From positions 1-5,364 of the forward strand of contig JAFGSH010000130.1 in the NCBI GenBank assembly GCA_016934695.1: a stretch of 5,364 nucleotides of DNA, written 5' to 3'. The notes under the pieces were generated by a model. That model saw only the letters and a list, made by a program, of their open reading frames with translations, was not told the origin of the DNA and did no database searches. The number at the start of each line of letters is the position of its first letter. The first letter of the stretch is position 1. Both the position numbers and the translations under genes were made by a program. This document shows, in pieces, positions 1 through 5,314 of the stretch. The DNA comes from Deltaproteobacteria bacterium. GTDB lineage: Bacteria > Desulfobacterota > Syntrophia > Syntrophales > UBA2210.

Positions 1-964
1 CCTTCATGTTGGGTTTGTCCGGGCGATTTGCCGAAACCAGCGTCATCGCCTCCACCGGGCAGACCGTCACGCATTTGCCGCATCCGTCGCAGTCGGATTC
101 GTTCACGACCGGGATAAAGTTGGTCGTATGGACAGGGTTCAGAATCGCGAAACGCCGGGCGGCGATCATTGCCTCGCAGCAGCATCCGCAGCAGTTGCAG
201 ATGAAATTTACTGACTCTCTGACATTCTCGCCGAACTGAACCAGGTTGTGTTCATAGGCCACCTGCAGCAGATCGAGGCATTCTTCCTTCTCTATCGAAC
301 GGGCATAGTCGTGCTTTATAAGCGATGCCGCCGTGCTGTTGAAGGTCATGCATATCTCCTGCGGCGCGTCGCAGGCCCGGCCCAGATGCTGCATCTTGTG
401 GCGGCAGTAGCAGATTCCGACACTCCGGTGAGTGGCACTTGTAATGACCTCGGACGCCCGCTCATAATCCAGGACATGCAGCGCGTTTTCCCTGGACAGG
501 GCAGGCTCATGGACAAAGGTACGCCCCGGTTTCGTTTCACCCTGCGTGAACAGATCCCTGATGAAGTCTTCTTCCACATTCAGGTATTCATAAAAGAGCT
601 CGCTCAATATCTTCTGATCGATATCATCCCGGACGCGCATCAGGGAAAACTCGAGAAACCCGGCCATGGGAGGGGGCAGGACATACACCGACTCCCCATC
701 CTGTTCGATGTCGATGAGGATACCGCGGTCCGCCAGTTCATCCAGCACCCTTTGAGTGCCGGCCGGGTCCATCTTCCAGATGCGGCCGGCTTTCTCTGCG
801 GTGAAGGGCTTGATCGGCATGAGAGAAACCAGTTCGGCCTCTTTCTCACTGAAGAGCATCTTCAGGATTTTGAATAATAACTGAGACGGGGGCGCGCCCT
901 GAGGGAAGCGATTCAGCCTCTCCGCCAACTGGGAATAACCGGATTTTACGGTGTGATGAGCCAT
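1..964 (-). CDS. Iron-sulfur (4Fe-4S ferredoxin-type) protein with winged-helix-like N-terminus, 3' end missing
   Basis: The frame is open from ATG at 964 to the left edge (321 codons) with no stop, so the C-terminus lies outside the window. Residues about 30-98 look like a winged helix: helices, then PAGTQRVLDELADRGIL (67-83), then a short beta wing. The middle has CYC (185-187) followed by C198 and C205. Residues 256-263 read CNCCGCCC, six cysteines in eight positions. A classical CxxCxxCxxxCP 4Fe-4S motif uses C292, C295, C298 and C302; a second cluster may follow beyond the edge. There is no signal peptide or membrane segment, so it is probably cytoplasmic. A role in electron transfer or redox sensing is inferred; partners are unknown. 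The start is uncertain: there is no Shine-Dalgarno sequence ahead of ATG 964, and an in-frame stop (983-985) blocks extension. Codon use is G+C-rich, unlike the gene just upstream. The domain calls are from sequence; the family resembles uncharacterised ferredoxins of anaerobic deltaproteobacteria. Confidence 0.85.
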   Translation of the reverse strand, partial: MAHHTVKSGYSQLAERLNRFPQGAPPSQLLFKILKMLFSEKEAELVSLMPIKPFTAEKAGRIWKMDPAGTQRVLDELADRGILIDIEQDGESVYVLPPPMAGFLEFSLMRVRDDIDQKILSELFYEYLNVEEDFIRDLFTQGETKPGRTFVHEPALSRENALHVLDYERASEVITSATHRSVGICYCRHKMQHLGRACDAPQEICMTFNSTAASLIKHDYARSIEKEECLDLLQVAYEHNLVQFGENVRESVNFICNCCGCCCEAMIAARRFAILNPVHTTNFIPVVNESDCDGCGKCVTVCPVEAMTLVSANRPDKPNMK

Positions 965-1039
965 GATTATGCCGTTGTCGTGCTATCCGATAGCCGCGGT
1001 AAATACAAAAAAGGTCGCTGCCACTATTAAATTGCGTTG

Positions 1040-1777
1040 TTATGTTGTTGCTCGTAATTCCAAGAACTTGATAGTATTCTCCAATTTCTTTTGCGCCCTA
1101 TCATCAATTTGGTCACAGTTCGCCGCGAACCGTCCTAAAATGTATTCTTTCACATCTGTTTTTGTTTGCAACGAAGAATCTTTAGTCCAGTCAATTACAT
1201 CAAGCTCATCTTTGACGTCATTTTTTGTTGGAACAGGATATGACACCAAGTATTCCTTTGCCTTGCCATATCGGGAAAGCATTTTAGAGCAATTTGGGGT
1301 TAGGGCTATGCCAGACCAATCGTGACAGTCCGAGAGCTTAACTGTGTTGATTATTGATTCACCAATGACAATGTTTTCATCCGGGTAAAAGACGAATTCA
1401 CCGAAGTCAATCGCACCTCGTAAAGGGAGGCCATACCATAGAGATCTGAGGAAAAGGAACTTTACGCTTCGGAGGAAATCCACGATATCTTCTTCGATAT
1501 AATCTGATATTTGTTGTTTTTCATCATGCGAACTATCATCGCAGATACTGTTACTAAACAGAATGAGGAAGTCTGAGAACCAATAAAAATTCGCTCGCTT
1601 CACTGAAAAATTCGGTTCTACGCCTGTGTAATCTTGATAGAAATGACAGCTCGATTTAACAGCCGTAATAATATTCCTATATTTCTCAATCTTGTCTCCT
1701 GTAGGCAACTTCCCAAATTTGTTTGAAAAGCCTAAAATGTCTGCACAACAAACGAGTCTTTTTGAGTGAATATCCAT
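1040..1777 (-). CDS. Divergent class III nucleotide-cyclase-like protein
   Basis: This is a 245-residue protein starting at ATG 1777, preceded by GAGGG (1781-1785) at short spacing. It carries the skeleton of a class III adenylate/guanylate cyclase catalytic domain. CCADILGF (10-17) matches the first metal-binding strand (D13). FYWFSDFLILFS (64-75) matches the second metal-Asp hairpin (D69). LPLRGAIDFGE (117-127) matches the RxGI-type strand, and VIGESIINTVKL (137-148) matches the helix that carries the Asn/Arg catalytic pair in classical cyclases. Both metal aspartates are present. The Asn/Arg positions are poorly conserved (a Lys at 147), so the activity and nucleotide used are uncertain. 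No transmembrane, HAMP or sensor domain is visible. The similarity is at motif level, recognised by eye. Class III-like cyclases include Pycsar antiphage cyclases, but no effector gene lies beside this one. The gene is much more A+T-rich than its neighbours, which suggests transfer. Confidence 0.6.
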   Translation of the reverse strand: MDIHSKRLVCCADILGFSNKFGKLPTGDKIEKYRNIITAVKSSCHFYQDYTGVEPNFSVKRANFYWFSDFLILFSNSICDDSSHDEKQQISDYIEEDIVDFLRSVKFLFLRSLWYGLPLRGAIDFGEFVFYPDENIVIGESIINTVKLSDCHDWSGIALTPNCSKMLSRYGKAKEYLVSYPVPTKNDVKDELDVIDWTKDSSLQTKTDVKEYILGRFAANCDQIDDRAQKKLENTIKFLELRATT

Positions 1778-1813
1778 GATCCCTCGACATCAATTGGGCA
1801 ACATAACATTTAC

Positions 1814-1849
1814 ATATCAGGCCGATTTGCCTGATCCCGATATATCAGG
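1814..1849 (-). repeat. Alternating ATCAGG/CCTGAT repeats; mutually exclusive hairpins in the leader of the cyclase-like gene
   Basis: Three copies of one hexamer alternate in orientation at exact 14-base intervals: ATCAGG (1816-1821), CCTGAT (1830-1835) and ATCAGG (1844-1849). The outer two extend to the direct repeat ATATCAGG (1814-1821 and 1842-1849). The middle copy can pair with the left one (7-bp stem 1816-1822/1829-1835, loop of 6) or with the right one (6-bp stem 1830-1835/1844-1849, loop of 8), but not with both. The block lies 37-72 bases upstream of the start codon and within the predicted transcript. It could be a protein operator or an RNA switch. No U-run follows, so a terminator-type attenuator is unlikely. 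Confidence 0.5.
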
Positions 1850-1883
1850 ATTGAACTAACAAACAGTCAAACCTATTTGTTCC

Positions 1884-1897
1884 CAATATTCAATATT
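1884..1897. repeat. Tandem CAATATT x2
   Basis: CAATATT occurs twice back to back (1884-1890 and 1891-1897), just downstream of the predicted transcription start of the cyclase-like gene. It may be chance in A+T-rich DNA; no function is claimed. Confidence 0.25.
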
Positions 1898-1914
1898 TCC
1901 CCGATCACGAGAAA

Positions 1915-1943
1915 ACGATAAAACAGGAAGAATAATGTGTCAA
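1915..1943 (-). promoter_or_regulatory. Predicted sigma-70 promoter for the cyclase-like gene
   Basis: Reading the minus strand, a perfect TTGACA -35 box (1943-1938) is followed by a 17-base spacer and TATCGT (1920-1915; four of six bases match TATAAT). Transcription would start near 1908 and give a leader of about 130 nt containing the repeats at 1814-1849. The gene therefore does not depend on the hydrolase promoter, although read-through from the hydrolase gene on the same strand is possible. Confidence 0.55.
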
Positions 1944-1983
1944 GGAAGATTATTGAGAATATGCAAGGTGTTATGCGGAGGTA

Positions 1984-2682
1984 TTACCCGATCCGCATCA
2001 GGGAGTTCCACCGTTCAAACTCTGTCGCGACGGGGAGGCCGTTTCGTTCAAGAAGGGCGATGATGGCGGGGGCGTTGAATCTGAGGTAGGGATTCATCGC
2101 GCGCTCTTCCTTCATGGTCGAGAACACATGCTCCGGGTTGTACCGTTCCAGAAATGAGCCGATCGCCTCGTTCTCAGGTTCGAGGTTCCGCGCAAAGTCC
2201 AGCGAATCGCGTACATAATCGTGCCCGGCATAGATGATGGTGGAATCGGGAAGGGCAAGCAGCGTCTTGATGGAACGGTAAAATTCCTCCAGGTCGCCGG
2301 TGAAACAGTTTCCAATGGTCCCGTTGAAGAGGGTATCCCCGCTTATGATCGCGTTGTCCGCCCGAAAGCAGACCGAGTCTTCCGAATGACCCGGGGTGTG
2401 GTACACCTCAATTTTTTCACCATCCAGTTCAAGGACCTGGCCTGGGCGCAGGATCCGGTTGTCGATGAAGGCCGCCCCGGTCCGGTCGATCAGTTTCCAG
2501 TTGCCGCAGGTATGGTCCGTGTGGCCGTGGGTATTGGTGACGGTTTTCAGTTTGAGCCCCTCTGACTCGATGAACGCGCACATCTCCTGCACGGCGCCGC
2601 CGTCTATGGCCAGCGCGGACTGCTCCGTGTACAGGATATAGCCGAAATTGTCCGCCGCATACCGAAACTGTCTGACGAGCAT
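1984..2682 (-). CDS. Glyoxalase II-like metallo-beta-lactamase-fold hydrolase
   Basis: This is a 232-residue, probably cytoplasmic metallohydrolase of the hydroxyacylglutathione hydrolase (GloB-like) family. Enzymes of this type cleave thioesters such as S-D-lactoylglutathione with a dinuclear metal site. All metal ligands are visible: the THxHxDH motif as THGHTDH (51-57; H52, H54, D56, H57), H99 in TPGHS, D116 in SGDTLF and H154 in AGHDY. The C-terminal TMKEERAMNPYLR (189-201) matches the NPFLR signature of true glyoxalase II enzymes, which supports a thioesterase rather than a generic beta-lactamase-fold protein. It is slightly shorter than typical GloB (about 250). I chose ATG 2682 because GAGGTG lies six bases upstream and a promoter overlaps the alternative in-frame ATG at 2748, which would add 22 residues. 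Many anaerobes lack glutathione, so the thiol cofactor is uncertain. It appears to be a single-gene unit divergent from the activase operon. Confidence 0.88.
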   Translation of the reverse strand: MLVRQFRYAADNFGYILYTEQSALAIDGGAVQEMCAFIESEGLKLKTVTNTHGHTDHTCGNWKLIDRTGAAFIDNRILRPGQVLELDGEKIEVYHTPGHSEDSVCFRADNAIISGDTLFNGTIGNCFTGDLEEFYRSIKTLLALPDSTIIYAGHDYVRDSLDFARNLEPENEAIGSFLERYNPEHVFSTMKEERAMNPYLRFNAPAIIALLERNGLPVATEFERWNSLMRIG

Positions 2683-2688
2683 GCCCCC

Positions 2689-2694
2689 CACCTC
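2689..2694 (-). promoter_or_regulatory. Ribosome binding site deciding the hydrolase start
   Basis: On the minus strand GAGGTG is followed by six bases (GGGGGC) and the ATG at 2682, which is ideal Shine-Dalgarno spacing. The upstream in-frame ATG at 2748 has no comparable site. The protein from 2682 begins MLVRQFRYAADNFGY, as expected for the first strand of the fold. Confidence 0.65.
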
Positions 2695-2726
2695 ACACCT
2701 GATGAAATGATACTTTTCAGGGAGGA

Positions 2727-2755
2727 AGTCTAAGATAGACGAACGCATGTGTCAA
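2727..2755 (-). promoter_or_regulatory. Predicted sigma-70 promoter for the hydrolase
   Basis: On the minus strand a perfect TTGACA (2755-2750) is followed by a 17-base spacer and TAGACT (2732-2727; four of six to TATAAT). Transcription would start near 2720, leaving a leader of about 38 nt before the ATG at 2682. Because the alternative ATG at 2748 sits inside this promoter, it would not be on the transcript. Confidence 0.6.
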
Positions 2756-2762
2756 CGGAATA

Positions 2763-2782
2763 CTTACCTCTTCTTTGGTAAG
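2763..2782. promoter_or_regulatory. Inverted repeat between the divergent promoters (possible operator)
   Basis: CTTACC (2763-2768) and GGTAAG (2777-2782) form a perfect 6-bp inverted repeat with an 8-base pyrimidine spacer. It lies just upstream of the -35 box of the hydrolase promoter and about 68 bases upstream of the plus-strand promoter. A dimeric regulator could bind here, but the evidence is position and symmetry only. Confidence 0.25.
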
Positions 2783-2849
2783 GGGTTTCTGATTATCGCG
2801 GAACGCTGCGAGAAATGAGAAAACCTCCGGCGGGGACTTGTCGAATGGA

Positions 2850-2878
2850 TTGCCAACAAACGGTTGCTGTGCTAGGGT
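2850..2878 (+). promoter_or_regulatory. Predicted promoter for the small ORF and activase
   Basis: TTGCCA (2850-2855; five of six to TTGACA), a 17-base spacer and TAGGGT (2873-2878) preceded by TGC make an extended -10 type promoter. The same TAGGGT hexamer appears in the predicted rdgC promoter. Transcription would start near 2885, leaving a leader of about 28 nt before the small ORF. A second -10-like word, TACAAT (2893-2898), has no fitting -35 and lies too close to the ribosome binding site. Confidence 0.45.
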
Positions 2879-2912
2879 ACCCCTCAGATTTTTACAATAG
2901 GGAGGAAGGGGA

Positions 2913-3023
2913 ATGGCAGTAGCGGAAAAGCTGAGAAACAAGGTTATCAGCAGGGCCGTCCGCAACATCAAGCGGGGCGATGTCGCCGATTCCATCACCG
3001 CCTTCAACAGGCAGCCGGTATAG
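2913..3023 (+). CDS. Small 36-residue basic protein or leader peptide upstream of the activase
   Basis: The ORF starts at ATG 2913 and ends at TAG 3021-3023. It has an excellent ribosome binding site: GGAGG (2901-2905) with a 7-base spacer. A predicted promoter lies just upstream. About three quarters of its codons end in G or C, as in the clear genes here. The product begins MAVAEKLRNKVISRAVRN and is rich in Lys and Arg; residues 4-20 could form an amphipathic helix. No motif, signal peptide or membrane segment is visible, and I do not recognise a family. It ends 18 bases before the activase start and is in the same reading frame, so the two are probably co-transcribed. It may be a genuine small protein, a regulatory leader peptide or the remnant of a longer gene. 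An overlapping minus-strand frame (2717-3007) is judged spurious. Confidence 0.5.
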   Translation: MAVAEKLRNKVISRAVRNIKRGDVADSITAFNRQPV

Positions 3024-3041
3024 AATAAAAGGCCGTTTTGT

Positions 3042-3968
3042 ATGGAGTCAGCACAAAATCAAGATGCCGCAAGAGGCCTTGTATTCAACATACAGAGGTT
3101 CAGCGTCCATGACGGCCCGGGGATACGGACGACGGTCTTCATGAAGGGCTGCCCCCTGAACTGCTCCTGGTGCTCCAATCCCGAATCTCAGGCCTTCGGT
3201 CCCCAACTGATGGTGCGCGATATCATGTGCAGAGGGTGCGGCGCCTGCGCCGCGGTCTGCCCGCAGGGAACGATCAGGATCAGCGCAAAGGGGGTCCGGG
3301 AGATCGACTGGGAGCGGTGCGACCAGTGTCTGGTCTGCGTCGATGCGTGCGTATACGGCGCCCTTCACCGGTGCGGTGAATACAGGGAGGTCCGGGAGGT
3401 GCTGGAGGAGGTCCTGCGTGACAGACCCTTTTACAGGAACTCGGGGGGAGGCGTGACCGTGTCGGGGGGGGAACCCCTGTCGCAGAGCGAATTCGTGGTC
3501 CGGCTGCTGAAAGCCTGCAGGGAAGAAGGCCTGCATACGGCTATCGATACGACCGGCCATGCCCCCTGGCCGAAGATCCGGGAAGCGGTCTCGTGCGCCG
3601 ACCTGATCCTCTGGGATGTCAAGCACCTCGACCCCGGGGAGCACGAGAGGACAACCGGTGTCGATAACCGTCTCATCCTCGAAAACCTGGAGCGGGCGGC
3701 CGGATTGACCCGGATATGGCTGCGGGTGCCCCTCATCGCCGGATTCAATGACAGTGTGGAGCATATCGGGAGCGTGGCGGCCCTGGCCCGGAAAATCGGC
3801 GCGGAAAAGGTGTCTCTCCTTTCCTATCATGAAGGCGGACGATCCAAGAGCCGGCAGATCGGAGTGAGGTATCAGTTTCCCGACGCACAGGCGCCGGCGG
3901 AGAAACAGGTCGATCTCCTTCGGGGAATAATTGAAAAAGAGGGTTTGCAGGTCGGCGTCGACAATTGA
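3042..3968 (+). CDS. Glycyl radical enzyme activating protein (radical SAM)
   Basis: This 308-residue radical SAM activase uses S-adenosylmethionine and a 4Fe-4S cluster to make a 5'-deoxyadenosyl radical, which abstracts hydrogen from the conserved glycine of a partner glycyl radical enzyme. The signature FNIQRFSVHDGPGIRTTVF (15-33) leads into the CxxxCxxC radical SAM motif (C37, C41, C44). An insert typical of activases other than the pyruvate formate-lyase one holds two more 4Fe-4S motifs: C63, C66, C69, C73 and C93, C96, C99, C103. SGGEPL (141-146) is the SAM-binding GGE motif, and WDVKHLD (191-197) and TTGVDN (204-209) are family signatures. The length is normal. The start has only a weak AAAAGG (3027-3032) nine bases upstream, which hints at coupling to the small ORF before it. 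No glycyl radical enzyme gene lies in the window, so the target (for example a diol dehydratase, C-N or C-S lyase, decarboxylase or alkylsuccinate-type synthase) cannot be named. The enzyme is cytoplasmic and oxygen-sensitive. Confidence 0.93.
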   Translation: MESAQNQDAARGLVFNIQRFSVHDGPGIRTTVFMKGCPLNCSWCSNPESQAFGPQLMVRDIMCRGCGACAAVCPQGTIRISAKGVREIDWERCDQCLVCVDACVYGALHRCGEYREVREVLEEVLRDRPFYRNSGGGVTVSGGEPLSQSEFVVRLLKACREEGLHTAIDTTGHAPWPKIREAVSCADLILWDVKHLDPGEHERTTGVDNRLILENLERAAGLTRIWLRVPLIAGFNDSVEHIGSVAALARKIGAEKVSLLSYHEGGRSKSRQIGVRYQFPDAQAPAEKQVDLLRGIIEKEGLQVGVDN

Positions 3969-4029
3969 GAGGGCGGTCCGGTCCTGTCCGCTGCCGTCGC
4001 GGCACAGCCTGCACCTTCAATCAGTATGG

Positions 4030-4056
4030 CGCATCTTCCGTAACGGCGCGGATGCG
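4030..4056. terminator. Weak hairpin between convergent genes, possible terminator
   Basis: CGCATC (4030-4035) pairs with GATGCG (4051-4056), and an inner CCG/CGG (4038-4040/4044-4046) around TAA can stack inside. It lies between the activase stop (3968) and the rdgC stop (4074), where a bidirectional terminator would be expected. No T-run follows on either strand, so intrinsic termination is doubtful. I saw nothing else in 3969-4073. Confidence 0.25.
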
Positions 4057-4073
4057 GCCGCCCTTCATCCCTG

Positions 4074-5120
4074 TCAGGCTCCCAGCCACTTCTTCATGAG
4101 CGGCAACTCTCCGGATTCCCATTCGGGGGACACGCGTTTTTCGAGGAAGAGGACAAAGAGCCGTTCCATTGTCTTCATCGCGATCTCCGCGAGGTAGATC
4201 CTCTCAAGGATCTTTCCGTCCCGGTCTTCTTCATCCACATCCGTAGGGACCGGCAGCCTGAGAGACTGGAATGAAAAGGAGTCGGCCCTGAAAGTGAATT
4301 CGAACCGGTCATTCCCCGCGCCGAGGCGGATGCGCGCCTCCGTTACCTTCTTTCCCTTGCGCAGCGCCGATTTCCCCTCCTCGAGATCGGCGTGGAGTCC
4401 CCTGCATGCAACCGTCTCGGAGTATTCTCCCTCCCCCGATTCGAGGACGATCTTCTGGAGGAAGATCACCTCCGTATCCCCCGTGCCCGGAAGCATGACG
4501 CTCCCGCCGCGCTCCTCGCTCTTGAACCAGAGCCACGTGAGGAATTCCCTCCCAGGGAGGGGGAGTCCGTCGGGCAGGGAATCCGCGTCCCAGGGGAGAA
4601 AGGGGGAGAGGGACAGGTTGAACGACCGTTTGAACAGCTCCTTGAAATCGTCGTTTACCTTCTCCGTGAGGGAGCCGAACAGAAGCCACTCCCCCGAGAC
4701 CGACCAGCAGACCTCGTAAAATGAGGGGACGGGCTGCGCCCTGCTCAGCAGGCCCAACTTGACGGTCTCTCTGATATCTTCACGCTGTCCCTTGTAGAGC
4801 TTCTTCAGGCCCTTTTCCTCCAGGGACTCCTTTTCCGCCTTGAGCACCCGCAGTTTCAGGAGGGCGGGGGGCACCGCCCGGCGGTCGACGCGGAGGGAAA
4901 ATACGTAATAGTCACCCAGCGAGTAGTTCGCGTATTCGAAATCGGCATCCAGTACATTGTCGAGGCTGGTCCACCCCAGGGCCTTTTCGTCCGTTCCGGC
5001 CGAGAGTTCCCTGAAGGCGAAGAGTTTGATCTGCCTGTCCATGAAATCTGCCAGCGCATCCGGCGTCTGTCCGGCGACGCGATACCGTGTGAAGGTCAGC
5101 ATTCCCTTCGATAATCCCAT
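4074..5120 (-). CDS. rdgC: RdgC-family recombination-associated protein
   Basis: This is a 348-residue protein starting at ATG 5120, with AAGGAG six bases upstream. It resembles the RdgC family, whose E. coli member (303 residues) forms a ring around DNA and restrains RecA. The N-terminal part has the family pattern MLTFTRYRV (7-15), then a helix and ALGWTSLDN (47-55). A charged helical stretch (88-115, LKLRVLKAEKESLEEKG onward) is followed by REDIRETVKLGLLSRAQP (113-130), which aligns with the E. coli segment ending in LLPRAF. EFLTWLWFKSE (192-202) is typical of the longer delta-type members. The protein is acidic, cytoplasmic and has no signal peptide. Similarity to E. coli RdgC is distant, so RecA control is inferred from the family. 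The gene is monocistronic in this window, with its own promoter, and converges on the activase gene. Confidence 0.82.
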   Translation of the reverse strand: MGLSKGMLTFTRYRVAGQTPDALADFMDRQIKLFAFRELSAGTDEKALGWTSLDNVLDADFEYANYSLGDYYVFSLRVDRRAVPPALLKLRVLKAEKESLEEKGLKKLYKGQREDIRETVKLGLLSRAQPVPSFYEVCWSVSGEWLLFGSLTEKVNDDFKELFKRSFNLSLSPFLPWDADSLPDGLPLPGREFLTWLWFKSEERGGSVMLPGTGDTEVIFLQKIVLESGEGEYSETVACRGLHADLEEGKSALRKGKKVTEARIRLGAGNDRFEFTFRADSFSFQSLRLPVPTDVDEEDRDGKILERIYLAEIAMKTMERLFVLFLEKRVSPEWESGELPLMKKWLGA

Positions 5121-5169
5121 AACATACTCCTTCCCTGATGAGCGGCAGATGATCGCCTGCCAGGCCGGA

Positions 5170-5199
5170 ACCCTAACGCAGTTGAGGCTCGGGTGTCAA
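5170..5199 (-). promoter_or_regulatory. rdgC: Predicted sigma-70 promoter for rdgC
   Basis: On the minus strand a perfect TTGACA (5199-5194) is followed by an 18-base spacer and TAGGGT (5175-5170). Transcription would start near 5163 and leave a leader of about 43 nt. No LexA-type operator is evident around it. Confidence 0.5.
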
Positions 5200-5254
5200 G
5201 CCTTTCCGGGGGGAACCAGCCTTTTAATACCGGGGGCACTGAACGGTCTCGCCG

Positions 5255-5287
5255 GGGCGCAGAGAGAGAGCACGTGCGCCCTCTCTG
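5255..5287. repeat. Overlapping, competing inverted repeats
   Basis: GGGCGCA (5255-5261) pairs with TGCGCCC (5275-5281), a perfect 7-bp stem with a 13-base loop. The overlapping CAGAGAG (5260-5266) pairs with CTCTCTG (5281-5287). The two stems share bases, so only one can form at a time. The palindrome GCACGTGC (5270-5277) lies inside. The block is about 55 bases upstream of the rdgC -35 box. Function is unknown. Confidence 0.35.
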
Positions 5288-5314
5288 AATGGGGATCTGT
5301 CTAATCGAGGGGCG

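Larger units (their letters stand above)
965..1983. other. A+T-rich island, probably acquired horizontally
   Basis: Hand counts of sampled 60-base blocks give about 32-47% G+C here, against about 55-73% in sampled blocks of the flanking genes. The change is abrupt on both sides: just upstream of the start at 964 and just after the hydrolase stop at 1984. The island contains one gene (1040-1777), 75 bases of left spacer and about 206 bases of right spacer with a promoter and repeats. I found no transposase, tRNA, integrase or convincing terminal inverted repeats, so how it arrived is unknown. The exact boundaries are approximate. Confidence 0.55.

Noticed and set aside
6..877. Two long plus-strand frames (6-239 and 248-877)
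   Set aside because: They are antisense to the partial iron-sulfur gene, whose minus-strand frame shows real cysteine motifs; the plus-strand products have no recognisable motif.
982..1012. Hairpin GCTAT-CCG-ATAGC near a run of A on the plus strand, as a terminator for the cyclase-like gene
   Set aside because: Reading in the gene's direction, the T-run (1012-1007) comes before the hairpin, and the sequence just upstream of the T-run has no good stem, so the order is wrong for an intrinsic terminator.
965..1060. Possible integron attC site after the cyclase-like gene (TAACAACGC-like sequence)
   Set aside because: No matching GTTRRRY core and no paired R/L boxes were found, so a gene-cassette origin is not supported.
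963..1325. Plus-strand 120-codon frame
   Set aside because: It is antisense to the cyclase-like gene and its product shows no family motif.
2841..2875. Sigma-54 promoter ahead of the small ORF
   Set aside because: TTGCT is present near 2864, but no GG element lies at the correct -24 spacing; the sigma-70-like reading fits better.
2717..3007. Minus-strand 96-codon frame whose product looks like it has a signal peptide
   Set aside because: It needs a TTG start (or an internal ATG) with no ribosome binding site. It overlaps the promoters of two other genes and is antisense to the small ORF at 2913-3023, which has better translation signals. Its hydrophobic stretch is the antisense of that small ORF's basic helix, so it is probably chance.
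3048..3830. Minus-strand 260-codon frame
   Set aside because: It is a shadow of the radical SAM activase, whose plus-strand frame carries all catalytic motifs. Long antisense frames are expected in G+C-rich genes.
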